The notes under the pieces: generated by a model
Seen by the model: the letters and a program-made list of their open reading frames with translations, nothing else
Told to the model about the DNA's origin: nothing
The model's database searches: none
Position numbers and translations under genes: made by a program
Shown: positions 1 to 11,790 of the stretch, piece by piece
How positions within the stretch are numbered: position 1 is the stretch's first letter
How the letters are laid out: each line of letters opens with the position of its first letter
From: Coptis chinensis
Lineage: Eukaryota; Streptophyta; Magnoliopsida; Ranunculales; Ranunculaceae
DNA length: 64,000 nt
NCBI GenBank assembly: GCA_015680905.1
Contig: CM027382.1
Location: 23,037,501-23,101,500 of the forward strand
Direction of reading: 5' to 3'

Positions 1-1486
1 AGGTGGTAGTTAAGAAAATTTGATATGTAATGGGCCTGAAATAAGTTTTCTGGATATTAGGAATGCTGCAATAATTCATAAGCATTGTGATAATGCTTCA
101 TGTTTTGTATACTTTAAAGGTTGAAACTTGAGAGTTTAGACCCATATTTGGGAATGTGAGGAGTTTTGATTCCGGTTGAAAACGGCCAAGTTGTTGTTAT
201 GAAGAGTTTGTTTGCTCGGGGTTTGGCTTTGCAGTACAGTATGCAAAACTATAAGCTGTTTGCTAAAGCTGAAAGAATGTGTTTGTTGTAACATATAGTC
301 TGCTTTTTAATGATTTCAATGACTATACTATGGGAAAATTCTTGAGTAGAAACATATGATTGGACTTGCATTGGCGGAGCCAGGAGGCCATTTCATGGTG
401 AGCAAGGTAACAATATTAAAAGAAAAAATGGCATAACTATATCGTATGATAAACACTCTATTTAGACCATACTGTAGACGTTCGATGCCAATAAAAGGAT
501 AATACTATTACAAAAAATTGAATATAAAAGTTGGAGAATTGTATGCCAAAATTGGACATGGAGGACAGACCAAACAATTTCTTTTCTTTTCTTTTTTCCT
601 GTTTAAGTTGGAGAGAGGAACTTAGAAGTGAGGAAATTGGTATCTGTAGAAGATGGGCATCCAACTTAAAACCAGTTGGTGATAAGTAGAGAGGCCTAGG
701 AATTTATATATTTTTATGCATGACTTAACATAACCCATATGGGACTAAACATCTCAACACACCCCCTCACGTGTGGCATTACTTGAGCCTAACACGTGGA
801 CAAATATGTTTGGGTGACAACACACCCTTTGGGCCAACAACTATAGTCCGCTCTGATACCATGTAAAGATGGGTATCTAACTTAAAACTAATTGGTGATA
901 AGTAGAGAGGCCTAGGAATTTATATGTTTTTATGCAATGCTTAACATATCCCATGTTAGGCTAAACATCTCAACGATATCGTGTTACCTTGTGTAGGCTC
1001 ATAAGTTGACCTTTGGAGTTATTGAGTATGGATTAGTGGACAGATTTAAGTAGGGGGCTTCTAGTGAGGCTAAGCTAATAGGGTGAGGCTAGTATGTTTG
1101 ATAAAGTTTCCCTTTATTTTTTGACATGATAGTGTAGTACATTAGTACATGATCGTTTCCCCAAAACCCAGGATTAGCATGCCTCCACCCTCAAACTCAT
1201 TGGCTCCGCCCCTGGGAACTTGTTGGACATTTGATTTGTTGAGTGTGCAATAACCTATTGTCTTTAGGAGTTCAAGAAATTCCTCACTTCGATTGATTGT
1301 TGTGTGCTTTGACTTTTAGTAGAGCAATTATAATTGATTGTTGTGCGCTTTGGCTTTTAGTAGAGCAATTATAATTGTTTGTTGTGTGATTTGACTTATT
1401 GGTTAGTAAATATGTACGTTGTTCTTAACTTGATCTTGAAAACTAGTTGGCTGTTTTATTGGTGAAGCTCTCTCTCTTCTTTGCAG
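1..1486 (+). other. Probable first intron or 5' region of the receptor kinase gene
   Basis: No convincing exon was found here. The kinase gene to the right starts with an acceptor-bounded exon at 1487 whose first codon is split, so an upstream exon with the start codon and signal peptide must exist. I could not identify it here, and it may lie left of the window. The stretch contains a TRIM element at 645-975 and AT-rich sequence. At 1301-1390 a short unit containing gattgttgtgygctttg is repeated two to three times. Calling this an intron is inference. Confidence 0.45.
645..975 (-). mobile_element. TRIM (terminal-repeat retrotransposon in miniature), complete
   Basis: Two direct repeats of about 115 bp (645-759 and 862-975) flank an internal region of only about 100 bp. 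Read on the - strand, the inner edge of the repeat at 862-975 is followed immediately by TGGTATCAGAGC (850-861), the standard plant primer-binding site matching initiator Met-tRNA. A purine tract GTGAGGGGGTG (760-770) abuts the start of the other repeat, which begins TGTTGAGATG. Flanking 5-mers gtatc (640-644) and atatc (976-980) match at 4 of 5 positions, as expected for an old target duplication. There is no coding capacity. It lies in the probable first intron of the receptor kinase gene, in antisense orientation. Confidence 0.8.
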
Positions 1487-4400
1487 ATTGTCCACTGGAC
1501 TTGAGTGGATCAAATTTTTCTTTGTTGGCCTCCGTGTGCTCTAATCAGGACGATAGAGGAAAATGTTGCCGGTATATCAATGCTTTTGTTGCAGTTTCTG
1601 TTTCTCGTTATGCGAATGCAACAACCAACCTCGGGGTGCCTCCAGAGTTATCAGAAACATGCTTTCATTCTGTAACAAAGATCTTAAACCTGTATGGAAT
1701 ACCGCCGAAGGTCACAATTTCCTGTGGACTTGGGACGAAAATTTCCTTTAATTACACATGCATGGGCAGTACAACTGTCATGCAAATGCTGCAGTCTCCA
1801 AAATTCCAAAACGTTTCCGAGAACTGCATGTTGCCACTTTCAGTGGAAAGTAGTTGTAGGAGGTGCTTAAATGCTGGAATTCTATTTCTTCGCCGCATTG
1901 TTGGAGCAGAAACGAATATGACCTTGAGTACTTGTCGAGATGCAACTTTTGTTGTTCTTGCAAGCAGGGGGGATAATGTGTCCGCCATTGACATGGCAAG
2001 CTGTTTTTTTGGGGTTCAAGGGCTTGGTGTTCCTCAAGGTCAAGGTATGTGTAAGTGCAAAAAGCAGGTTCTGAATTATTAGTTAACATTAAATATATGT
2101 CAATGATGAGAGTATGTTCTATTGTAGGAGTGGTATGTTTTAGTGAAAAAAGTGTCTCTTGAATTTAAAAAACACAAACATTCGTAACTCGCTTTAGTGA
2201 AATGAAATACATATGGATATGATGGCCTAGGATTTGTGAAGGATATGCTCTTAAAAATCCAACTCTTTAGCTGCAGTTGCATTGATTTATATAAACCAAA
2301 TTTGTCGAAACAAATCAAATACAAGAAGATTTTGTTGAAAGAGCTCAAACCAGGTTTTGTGGAGTAACATGAACGAAGAGCCCCATGTAGGTGGAGCATC
2401 AACAAAAGTAGTCCTCCTCACAATCAAGGTTATCCACTTCCTACCTAAATGCAGTGATTTAAGGGGAATGTGTCTCAATACCGCAGATGTTGCAGGTGCT
2501 ACCTAGCTTAGTTGTTAAAACCTTTGGGTAATGATACCAGAGGTCAGGGGGTTCGAACCCTCAAGCTTGACTTACCCAAGTTACTGATTTACTTTAAAAA
2601 AGGCGTTCCAAAAAAGAAAAAGAAAAATACCACATATGTTCTAAACATACACACAGATGATTATAGTCTCTTCGACAGGGGTTTGCTGATATTTCAATAC
2701 TTTCCTTTTCCGCATAATGTCGAATGATGATTCTTGAATTAAATTGTTCTTTCGTATTACAACCGTTTCTGCATTAGACAACTATGATTTTATTTGCAAT
2801 CACAGTCGTAACTCCGGAGCTATCGCCACCATTAATAACACCTGATGCCTCGCCAAGTCCTTTGTCTGCTGATAGTCCCAACCAGGTTGAAGTAGGTGTC
2901 AATTTTAAGGAGCATTATCATCCCTACCGCCTTACACTGATCTCAGCAATTGGAACTGCATTTATAGCATTTTCTGTCCTGCTGCTGGTTATTATGATAC
3001 TTCTAATTCGTAAGAAAAGCAAAGAGCTTGAGAGTTCCTCGTTCTCTGATGGGAAAGCATATGGGCAAACAATTCGAAAATGCCGGGAAGGTTGGTTCAT
3101 TTGGCTTCTTCAGGTGATATCTTTTGTGGTCCCGAATATATGAAATGTGGTATGTAATGTTGCAGGCCCCTCCTCCATGTTCAGGAAGTTCAGCTACCGG
3201 GAAACCAAGAAGGCAACAGACAACTTTTGCACAGTCATAGGACGAGGCGGTTTTGGTACTGTCTATAAGGCTCGTTTCAGTGATGGTTTTGTTGCGGCCG
3301 TGAAACGGATGGACAATGTCTCGGAACAAGCGGAGGATGAGTTCTGCCGTGAGATGGAACTTCTTGGGAGATTGCATCATCGTCATCTCGTTGCTCTAAG
3401 AGGCTTCTGTGCTGAGAAACACGAGAGGTAGTTCTTTATTTCATTTACTACCCATTTCATATATCGGAAAAGTCTAACGAACTTGTTCTGTTGAGCAGAT
3501 TTCTGATATACGAGTACATGGAAAATGGAAGCCTAAAGGATCATCTTCACTGTATGTTTTTCCATTTAATTCGGTTACATAAATATTTCAACCTTGGTTT
3601 GTGTGTAGATACTTTGATTGAGAATCTTAGATTGATCTCCTATCTCTGCAGCTCAAGGGCGAACTCCACTAGGATGGCAAATTCGTATTCAAATCGCCAT
3701 TGATGTTGCTAATGCTCTGGTAATTTTGACTATTGTTCTCACCAATCGGGTCTATTTTTTCCATAGGAAACAAATGTAGTTTAATTGCTATAAAACCTTT
3801 CAAGTTATGTCTTCTCGATTTAACGTAGTTGAAAACTTTTGTGATGGTTCAACTTACAGGAATACCTCCATTTCTATTGTGACCCTCCTCTTTGTCACAG
3901 AGACATAAAATCCAGCAACATTCTACTGGATGAGAATTTTGTTGCAAAGGTATTAAACTTGATTTGCTATTTGTTCATGAAAAAAATCAGCTCAACCTTG
4001 TCCACCCGTTAAATGATTCTTCTCCTATACTTCTACAGGTTGCCGATTTTGGACTTGCTCACGCATCAAGAAGTGGTACAATTAGCTTCGAGCCAGTGAA
4101 CACAGATATCCGAGGAACTCCAGGTAAGGAGTGATTTCTCACACTTCGGAAATTGTTATTTAAATATCTTTGAGTGACCCAACAGTTTGGTTATTTACAG
4201 GTTATATGGACCCTGAATATGTAGTGACTCAGGAGCTGACAGAAAAGAGTGATATATATAGCTATGGGGTGCTTTTGTTGGAACTGTTGACCTCAAGACG
4301 CGCAATACAAGACAGCAAGAATCTAGTGGAGTGGTCCCAGACGTACATGGAAACTGAATCTAACCTTCCCGAACTAGTCGACCCTGCAATTAAGGAGTCC

Positions 4401-4727
4401 TTTGACATAGAACAGCTACAAACCTTAGTGACAGTTGTGCGCTGGTGCACCGAGCGGGAAGGAAGGTCAAGGCCTTCTATTAAGCAAGTTCTCAGATTGC
4501 TGTACGAGACTTCGGACCTGATGCACAGTGGCTTTGTCCAGGCCGTAGAAAATGAAGATTTTGAAGGCACGGAAAATGGGGAGAGACCTAGTAAAGGGAA
4601 GGCTGACAGGACTGAAGTGATCTTTCACAGTGGTGATGCAAGGTGTCTACCATCTTCATCTAGTACATCCAGGTCGTACTGTAGCAGAAGCTTCTTACTT
4701 GAAACTGGCTCCCCGCAGTCACTCTAA
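1487..4727 (+). CDS. Receptor-like protein kinase with N-terminal Cys-rich ectodomain (5' exon missing)
   Basis: Membrane receptor-like Ser/Thr kinase. Exons read from splice sites and protein continuity: 1487-2044, 2806-3090, 3166-3427, 3499-3551, 3652-3719, 3860-3949, 4039-4123, 4201-4727. Together they stay in frame for about 642 residues. The extracellular part starts [12 protein letters not shown] and is Cys-rich, of the type found in Arabidopsis At1g49730/At3g19300 proteins. A Pro/Ser-rich linker is followed by one membrane helix (near 2940-3010) and basic RKKSKE. The kinase domain is complete: glycine loop [11 protein letters not shown], lysine in AAVKRM, catalytic loop [11 protein letters not shown] in VADFGLA, and GTPGYMDPEY. 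All key residues are present and it is an RD kinase. A Ser-rich tail ends at the TAA at 4725. An apparent open frame starting at 1447 opens with TTG and runs through intron, so it is not the true start. The ligand is unknown. Confidence 0.9.
2495..2612 (+). mobile_element. tRNA-derived SINE-like insertion in an intron
   Basis: The segment carries a pol III A-box-like sequence tagcttagttg (2504-2514) and, 46 bp on, a perfect B box ggttcgaaccc (2550-2560). An A-rich tail containing aaaaaagaaaaagaaaaa lies near 2608-2628. This arrangement is typical of tRNA-derived plant SINEs. No tRNA cloverleaf with an acceptor stem could be drawn, so it is not a tRNA gene. It lies in the 2045-2805 intron of the receptor kinase. 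The ends are approximate. Confidence 0.6.
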
Positions 4728-7025
4728 TATACAGTTATACCTCACAAGCACCATCTTCTTCAGCCACGATTCCTTGATCATAAGCTCTAGGGTGCTGCAT
4801 CTGGACTGAGCAGGGTCTTTAAGTTGTTGTTCATACAGCTCCTGATCCACTGGACTACTGGTATGTATGGTGCTGCGTTGTAATTTAGCATAGTATTTAA
4901 GTAATCTGGCATGTAATTTGTTTTGTTTTTGTTTTTGTTTTTGTTTTTTGTTGTAAATTATTAGTGTTATTGTCTTATTGATATTACTATTATTTTTTTG
5001 TGGACACTTAATTGGCAAAATGTATAAGTATAACGTACTATACATTATTTTGCAATTTAGATACTTTACTTTTATTTATTTTTGGCACTGCAGTACATTG
5101 TACACTAGCCAATTAGCCCGCCTGCGGCCGGGCCTGCTACATTGATAGTTCACAATGAATTGATTTTACTTTTATCAAACTATTAACAATTACAATACAA
5201 CCATAGTCATTTCAATCTAAAATTGTGGAGTTTCATGAAATTCTATCTTTTGAACCATCCAATTGTTAATTACCATAATTAACCAATAATAATTAATACC
5301 CGACACTGTCCTAATTCTAGCACATGATGCAGGAGATTAAGTTACCAATCAATTAAAGTGAAACAGACTAATTAATAGCACGGAGGGATTTTTGCTTACA
5401 CATTTGGAACAAACACCTACAATCGAAAGGTTTTCCTCAAGCTACATAACACATGACACTCAAGTAATAACTTTCTGTAAATAGTAGAATATATAAGAAG
5501 GATGTGGTTCTGTTCTTTAGTTCTTGAAGGTAGAGGTCAATTTTGGAAATAAAAAAAAATGCTAAGATTGAAGACCAAAATAGTTTCGAGACATCTCACT
5601 GTCAGTGTCTGATTCTTCTAAAATACTTTTTTGGGTGAGTTTCCAGGAGAAATGACTATTGCGAGAGACATAGCTTCAATCACCACGTCTGCTAGATCAA
5701 GAATGAAAGAAGAGGTGCACCCCAGTGTTGGCACTTGGCCCCAACTCTCAATGCCTGATCCAAGAGCCAATTCATTGTACTCCATGTCAATCTCTTCAAG
5801 ATTCACTATGTGCTCACTTACAAAGCTGAAAGTCAAGATACAAAGGTTTTAGTATAAGCTAGGCTAATCATATTTTCTAGAGTAGAGGTCTCTCAATCAA
5901 GGACTCTTTAGATTTGTGAGGCTGCAAAGTATGCACCTTGAAGTAAGTCTCATGGCAAAGAAAGTTTAAGATTGAAAAAAGACGAAGCTATACATATATT
6001 TCTCAATCGCTATGAGCAAAACTATATTCAAAGAGTCGAGCTTTGTCAGAAAGACGACAAAATGGGTTATTCAGAACCATGACTAAGTTATGAATCAGAA
6101 AATCAAAGAGCTCAACAAAGAGCAATCAATCACTTGGCGGTGCTCCATAGGGTAGTGTTCGGGGTAATCAACTTGAAACTGAGAAGTTTCAGCATAAGAG
6201 TTTCTGTGAAAGCTGTTCACTTTTACAAATTTAAAAATTTAACAAAACTATAAAATTATTCGTACGGATAAGAGTTCATAGCTACGTGATTTCCATTGCA
6301 CTTCTCATGAATGTTTTTTAAGACATTCCCATTCAAGACTGTCTGTCTACAACACTGTGCGACATCCATCATGTTAATACCTTCATGAATTTCCATTCTT
6401 AATAAATTCTTCCCACGACATATTATGTGGAACAAAAAAAAAAGTGCATCTCAGTTCAGAATTCATTTACATAAATCTATATACACTACTACCTAAAATA
6501 TGTCTACTACTAATGTGCTTCAAAACCTTTGTTCTAGATATCGTGAATAATCTGATGCTTCAGAGTTAGGGGTGTCATACCAATTAGCCGTTAGGATAAT
6601 GTGGTTCTTTGAAGTAGTCGTGTATGTGGGATGCGAGTGTATTTTATAAATAAATGATAGATGTACCTGGTGAACATCTATAAAAAGTAAGAATAAGTTA
6701 AACTGTTGAACATACACTCACACTTCATTAAAATTTGATATCTTTCAGTACCTCAGCTTTAGGAAGTGGTGGTTATAGCTACTTGATCCAGTTGACTGTA
6801 GTAAGATCTTTGAAGCATTAATAATAAAAAATGAGGTGTGATGTACAGAGTCATGTATATGAAAAAGAAACAGATCTATAAACAAAACTAAAATATCGAG
6901 AACATTACAAAGATAAAGGCTGCAAATTTACACCAATAATCTACATATACCATCATCATAAAGATATATCCACAAAATCAAGAACATATTACTCACGTGA
7001 GAGTCCTCCATCAACAAAAAGAAAG
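4728..7025. other. 3' UTR and intergenic region, no clear gene
   Basis: Begins with the receptor kinase 3' UTR. A (gttttt)n microsatellite lies at 4919-4951. A 72-codon open frame on the - strand (5618-5836) has a protein-like composition (an acidic stretch with [15 protein letters not shown]), but I recognise no family and see no continuing exons. The rest is AT-rich with scattered stops on both strands. Confidence 0.5.
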
Positions 7026-7046
7026 GTGTACACTCAAGGTTGCACA

Positions 7047-7880
7047 TTAGAACTTAATATGAGTTGGGTACATGCACTTCTTAACATATTCTATGTGATT
7101 TTTTTTACGTGGGTCACTAGGAGCATTCTCAACTTTAATTTCATTCCAATTTGGATTGCAAGTCACAGTAATAAAAAGATCAGGTGGTCCTGCCCATCTA
7201 CATATGGCAATAGCATCTTGGTAGGTCTGTATCATGTATCTAGGGCCTCCTGTAAATGTTGATGGAAGGATCAAACGTTTACCAATTGATGCTGCTGTAG
7301 TATCACTTGTGTTTATTTTAAAACGGGTTATTGATAGATTAAAACAAATTATAAGCTAATGGAAATAAAATTAAATAATTAAATAATATTACTTATATAC
7401 CTGCGACCACTGCATCCATCACATTGCTGTATAAATCAGCCCTAATTTCTTCTTGGTGTGTCCGATACCAACACATTCTTTGATCTTATATACATGTATA
7501 ACCATCAATAATGACTGTTTGACGTAAACGTCCACCTATCCAGAGTAGGCGACTTTCTAGTGTCCTTCTTTGTAGTCTAAAAGCCCAATATTGTCTCATA
7601 CTAACCGTATCTCTTTTATGATCATCTATATTAAAAACTCTTTCATTTTCCTCACTATTAGGAAATCTTCTATAAGGAATCCTAGGTCTATAGCCATCTT
7701 CACCACGGGGAAACATTAAAGGATATTGCAAAGCCATGAATTTAGAATGCAATTCATTTATTCTCTCCAAACCTCCTCTAGTTTCAACAATTATGTCCCT
7801 AAAATCATTAACATTAAATCCATCCCCTTCAATTAAAGCTGCAACTTCATTGCCAGTTGGCAGATTGTATTGTCTTCCAT
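7047..7880 (-). pseudogene. Helitron replicase/helicase fragment (Helitron-like N-terminal domain)
   Basis: Translation on the - strand gives blocks typical of the Helitron_like_N region. They run from YNLPTGNEVAALIEGD through MALQYPLMFPRGEDGYRPR, QYWAFRLQRR and GGRLRQTVIIDGYTCI, to LPSTFTGGPRYMIQTYQDA and WAGPPDLFITVTCNPNW. The frame is broken by a TAA at 7486-7488 (where the family has an acidic residue after CI), by about 115 bp of AT-rich insert at 7283-7400, and ends abruptly after NPNWNEI at about 7135, where an unrelated terminal-repeat-like motif starts. The rolling-circle catalytic residues and the helicase domain are missing. It documents past Helitron activity next to the gene-fragment mosaic. 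Confidence 0.85.
7107..7134 (+). repeat. Terminal-like 28-bp motif, copy 1 (second copy at 20093-20121)
   Basis: The motif acgtgggtcactaggagc continues as attctcaact and ends exactly where the Helitron reading frame is interrupted. A near-identical copy (one G/A difference) lies about 13 kb away at 20093-20121 in the same orientation. This suggests the ends of a short non-autonomous DNA transposon family. The opposite ends were not found. Confidence 0.4.
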
Positions 7881-8423
7881 CACTCCTGTATGCTCAGAGC
7901 ACAATTTAAATTCAGAATAGGCTGATTGTGTTCCACATCTGCAGGCTGCAGCAAGAGAGCCAGTAATGGGAGATTAGTTTATTCGTTAGTAACATTAGCA
8001 TATAACACTCACGCAAGTGGACCAAGGAAACCTTAACACAGTTCACCTGGGTCGCTCATAATGGATATGTCAAATATCTTCTGGTCTAGTCCCATGCTTC
8101 CAATGAATTTAACCATTGGGATCCAATCCATCTATACCCCCTAGTTCAGAGACACTACATATTACTGGGATGCCTCCTCCTAAAGTAAGATTCTTCACAT
8201 CTAAAGAAGTAGAAGTCGACCTTGTAACCTTCTAATATATAAAAGTCGACTCTTCTTACTTTCAATATCTATTCCAGCTAATATACCTGGTTGTGTAACT
8301 TGTGTATGTAAAACTACAAACAAAACAAAGGAGTAATCAAAAGAGATGGAATTTATTAATAAACATTATTAGGATGTTAATAACAAAATTCACTGCATAA
8401 ACTAAGAACATCAATATTAAGAA
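7881..8423. other. Gap between transposon fragments
   Basis: AT-rich sequence with no open frame of note on either strand. It may be decayed transposon or captured sequence, because it lies between the Helitron fragment and the unrecognised 8424-8975 frame. Nothing specific was identified. Confidence 0.4.
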
Positions 8424-8975
8424 TCACATTGTTTTCCTAACACTGGATCTTCCAATCGGTTGTGAATATTTACTCGGAATTCTTAGGTCGTCAATTTCCA
8501 TATTTGGTCCGCCTATAAACAAGTATTCGTTTATTCCCTTTAAATAAGCATTATCTTTTTTCAATGCTTTAATCTACATATGAAGTTCTTCTACTTGAAT
8601 ATTTGCTTCGTAGAGCTCTTCACGTCTAGTCATGAGTTCGTTGTAGTTCACATCTAGTACTTCAAACTTGTATATCTGTTGTAGATAGCGTATGGCATTT
8701 CCTACAGCAATATTTTCTGAGTCGACTTTCTTGGTTTGATATGTTCCACATGATGTTTGTATGATAGGATGATTTGGATCTTTATGGTATTCTCTTAGTA
8801 TAGGCACATTGACTGCGACATCCGCTGCGTACTGATAATTCTCAAATATTGAACTGTAAATTGGTTCTTCATAAATCTTTTCTTTTTTGAGAATTTCTGT
8901 AAGTGCACTCTTCAGTGAAACATTGTGTTTTGTTTCGTACTCCACAATCTTCTTGTTGTATGTTTGATTCTCCAT
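8424..8975 (-). pseudogene. Unrecognised frame, 183 codons with one internal stop
   Basis: An ATG at 8975 opens a frame that reads to a TAG at 8574-8576. It then continues in the same frame for another 49 codons to a TGA at 8424, so the two pieces look like one former gene with a single nonsense change. The product is Lys/Glu-rich with heptad-like patterns (EILKKEKIYEEP, ELMTRREELYEANIQVEELHM), so a coiled coil is plausible. I do not recognise a family. Its position between Helitron and captured gene pieces makes a transposon-borne or captured origin likely. It has no Cys/His cluster, signal peptide or membrane helix. Confidence 0.45.
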
Positions 8976-9204
8976 GCGTTTTTTTTAATTATAGTAGTTT
9001 AATAAAAAACATATAGTGTTTGGTATATATATATTTCATAGGATGAAGAGTTCATTTTGTTTTGTAATTTGACTGTAATTAGAAGTCTTTTTAATTACAT
9101 ATGGAAAGTACGACTATCAGATAATGATACTATCCTAAAATATATAGTTATATGAATCTTATACGATTTTATTGCAAGGATTTTCTATGAAGATGAGTGT
9201 TCAC

Positions 9205-9348
9205 AGGACAATAAGCTATCTCAGCAAGAGCTTCCGTTGTCCTGCCTTCAAATTGGTGATTGTGAAGACATGGAAATTTATCTTGACACTGTAGGATTGA
9301 TGTATTGCAAAGAAATGAAGCAGAGGCTGATTAAGCAGAGCAATTTAA
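9205..9348 (+). pseudogene. Exon-like fragment resembling a BTB/POZ-domain protein
   Basis: One frame is open for about 45 codons and contains CEDMEIYLDTVGLMYCKEMKQ followed by RLIKQS. This resembles the region after the BTB domain in plant BTB/POZ proteins of the At3g05675 kind, judged from memory of the family and not searched. It runs into a stop shortly after QSNLNL. No flanking exon continues it. Read as a gene fragment, probably captured or transduplicated, like its neighbours. Confidence 0.35.
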
Positions 9349-9352
9349 ATTT

Positions 9353-9512
9353 GTGATGGACGCTGGACTTGGATTTGAAGAAGAGTTTTTCGAAAAAGCT
9401 TTTGATTATCTGAATGAGAATCACGTCGCTGCCAGAGGTTTCATTTCTAAACGTCCGCACATGCGAATTAAGTGGTTGACGAAATTTGCAAAGAAGTTGG
9501 ATTTGCAAGGGA
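9353..9512 (+). pseudogene. Unrecognised conserved-looking exon fragment
   Basis: A frame of about 52 codons reads MDAGLGFEEEFFEKAFDYL and further on ISKRPHMRIKWLTKFAKKLDL. The composition (charged helices, a basic KRPHMR patch) looks like real coding sequence. It starts immediately after the BTB-like fragment, in a different frame. I do not recognise the family. There is no start context or onward exon, so it is treated as a broken fragment. Confidence 0.35.
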
Positions 9513-9899
9513 GGTGTTTATTACAATATATTACAATATAAACCATTAACATTTACATTTAATTAATTGCCAAAGTTAAGTTCATACTAAAACAGTTGAA
9601 GATTTTCAGAGGAACTCTCTCTACTTCACTATTAACACTTGTGACTCATCTACCGAAACAAAAAATGTATAAACGAACTAAGATACATTCTCCGGCATCT
9701 TGCCTGGCCGATTCATTACAGCACCCCTTCATTTTCCTTTGCAATTTTTCTGTCCAAGTTGCGTCCCTAATCAGCATTATATGACAATGCTAGCAAATGC
9801 CCTCATCTAAGGGCATTCACAAAAGCCAAAAGGGAATCTACATCTCTGTTCTCTGATGGGTACTTGATGGCTTGGGAGGAATGAAACGGAGTTTAGCAA

Positions 9900-10054
9900 C
9901 TAAAGAAGTTCATGATCTTCCCATTGCTCTGTTGTAACATACCGAGGGTAAGCCTTCTTGGCCTCTTCAAGCTCAGCCAAGACTTGTGATGCATCAGTAC
10001 ATCCGAACATGGGGAGCTTCTCTTCTTTCAGTCTCTTTTTGACATTTAAAGAAA
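9900..10054 (-). pseudogene. Unrecognised C-terminal gene fragment
   Basis: On the - strand a frame reads [20 protein letters not shown], then [22 protein letters not shown] and a stop at 9900-9902. It looks like the natural end of an acidic, helical protein. The family was not recognised. It directly abuts the BiP fragment on the same strand, so two gene ends from different sources are joined here. Confidence 0.35.
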
Positions 10055-10060
10055 TTGAAA

Positions 10061-10671
<611 letters not shown>

Positions 10672-11238
10672 AAATCCTTTCTACAAACAGACAAAATTAA
10701 ACAAATTTGTAAAAAGCTATCAAAGTTAATTAGCCTCATCCAAATTTTACTGCAAAGACAAAAAAATTATAAATAAGTATATACCAAGTCGAATTCCAAA
10801 CAGGGGAACCCAATTGTTTTAAGAAGGTATTCAACTTCCTTGGCCAAAAACTCGGCTGAAAGTGGGGGCCTTTGGCAAATAAATCGAAGTAGCATCTCTA
10901 AGATAAGGTAGATATGGGGAGAGTTTTTGTTTTCTCTTCCTATTGGCCGAGTTTATTTTTGAAAGGGATGAAGGGAGAATTAACGGTATCATTCAATCGG
11001 GATCTGTAATCCATCGGTGGTCTATTACCCATTCTCTCATAGATCCAATTTTTTTCTCATTTATTATGATTATCCCTCCCCTCTTTATTAGTTTGATACA
11101 TTATTTTATATTTGGGTTTTATTGGTTGGGTTTGATACATTATTTTATATTTGGGTTTTATTGGTTCTGTGAAGACTGTTCTAATAATTCCGTGCAGTTA
11201 ATCGAAAAGCGATATTCAAATGGCTAGAAACCTCATAC
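10672..11238. other. Mosaic spacer with a short tandem repeat
   Basis: No gene was recognised. Around 11090-11166 a 38-39 bp unit containing ttgatacattattttatatt is repeated twice in direct orientation. The 10940-11060 part has an organelle-like look (an open frame with FIFERDEGRINGIIQSGS), but I could not place it in a plastid or mitochondrial gene. Confidence 0.35.
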
Positions 11239-11304
11239 CTTCTTGAGCCTTGCGTTCCCTTCTTCCAGACGTGATACCTTGTTCTCCAGCTCATTTGTGT
11301 AAGC
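11239..11304 (-). pseudogene. Isolated leucine-zipper exon of a group A (ABI5/AREB-like) bZIP factor
   Basis: A 66-bp exon on the - strand reads AYTNELENKVSRLEEGNARL plus KK. It is bounded by a good acceptor (ttgacag) and donor (gtatgagg). This short exon right after the basic region is characteristic of plant group A bZIP genes, which bind ABA-responsive elements. The basic region and other exons are absent nearby. A second bZIP piece (TLGEMTLEDF motif) lies at 19695-19795 on the same strand and in the expected 5'-to-3' order. Both probably come from one captured locus split by the 12.5-18.9 kb insertion. Confidence 0.75.
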
Positions 11305-11373
11305 CTGTCAATAGAATTCAGCACGGTGACAATATTATCAAGCAACAACACAAAACAAAAGATCAACCTATAT

Positions 11374-11790
11374 TCATTGCCATACTTTAAACAGGTTAAG
11401 TTCATCATCAACTCTATTCTCCTTACAAAGACGGTCAAGAATCATATTATAAATTTTCAAATCAGGCTTAATATAATCCTCCTTTTCCATTGTACTCATA
11501 ACATTAAGTGCAACATCAGCATTCATAGTTTTACAAATCCCATTTATCATAACACCATAAGTAACTTTGTCCCGCGTAAAACCATACCCAAAGATTTTCT
11601 GAAACAAACTCACAGCTTCTTCTACTTTACCTTGTAAAAAAAACCAGTGAAGTAAAGTACTAAAAGTAACACCATCTAGCTCTAGCCCAAGTTTTAAAAC
11701 AACACCAAGTATCGAAAAACCGTAATCTACTCTCCCAACATGACAATAAACATTAATCAAGATACTATACATAACAAATACTTTAATCAA
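11374..11790 (-). pseudogene. Pentatricopeptide repeat (PPR, P class) gene fragment
   Basis: PPR proteins bind organellar RNA through 35-residue helical repeats. This 138-codon frame contains just under four P-class repeats. They begin near VMYSILINVYCHVGRVD, VTFSTLLHWFFLQGKVEEA, VTYGVMINGICKTMNADVA and KIYNMILDRLCKENRVDDE, spaced about 35 residues apart. The style is that of restorer-of-fertility-like PPRs. The usual protein has 10 or more repeats plus a transit peptide, so both ends are missing. It opens just inside the fragment mosaic and has no start context. Confidence 0.8.

Noticed and set aside
1447-1486. Possible start of the kinase gene in an open frame beginning at 1447
   Set aside because: The first codon is TTG, and a clear acceptor (ctttgcag) ends at 1486 just before the conserved [12 protein letters not shown], so 1447-1486 is intron.
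2504-2560. tRNA gene suggested by A and B boxes
   Set aside because: No acceptor stem or anticodon arm could be formed; the layout with an A-rich tail fits a SINE.
5618-5852. Overlapping open frames on both strands with a coding look
   Set aside because: No recognised family, no convincing splice sites or continuing exons; kept only as a note.
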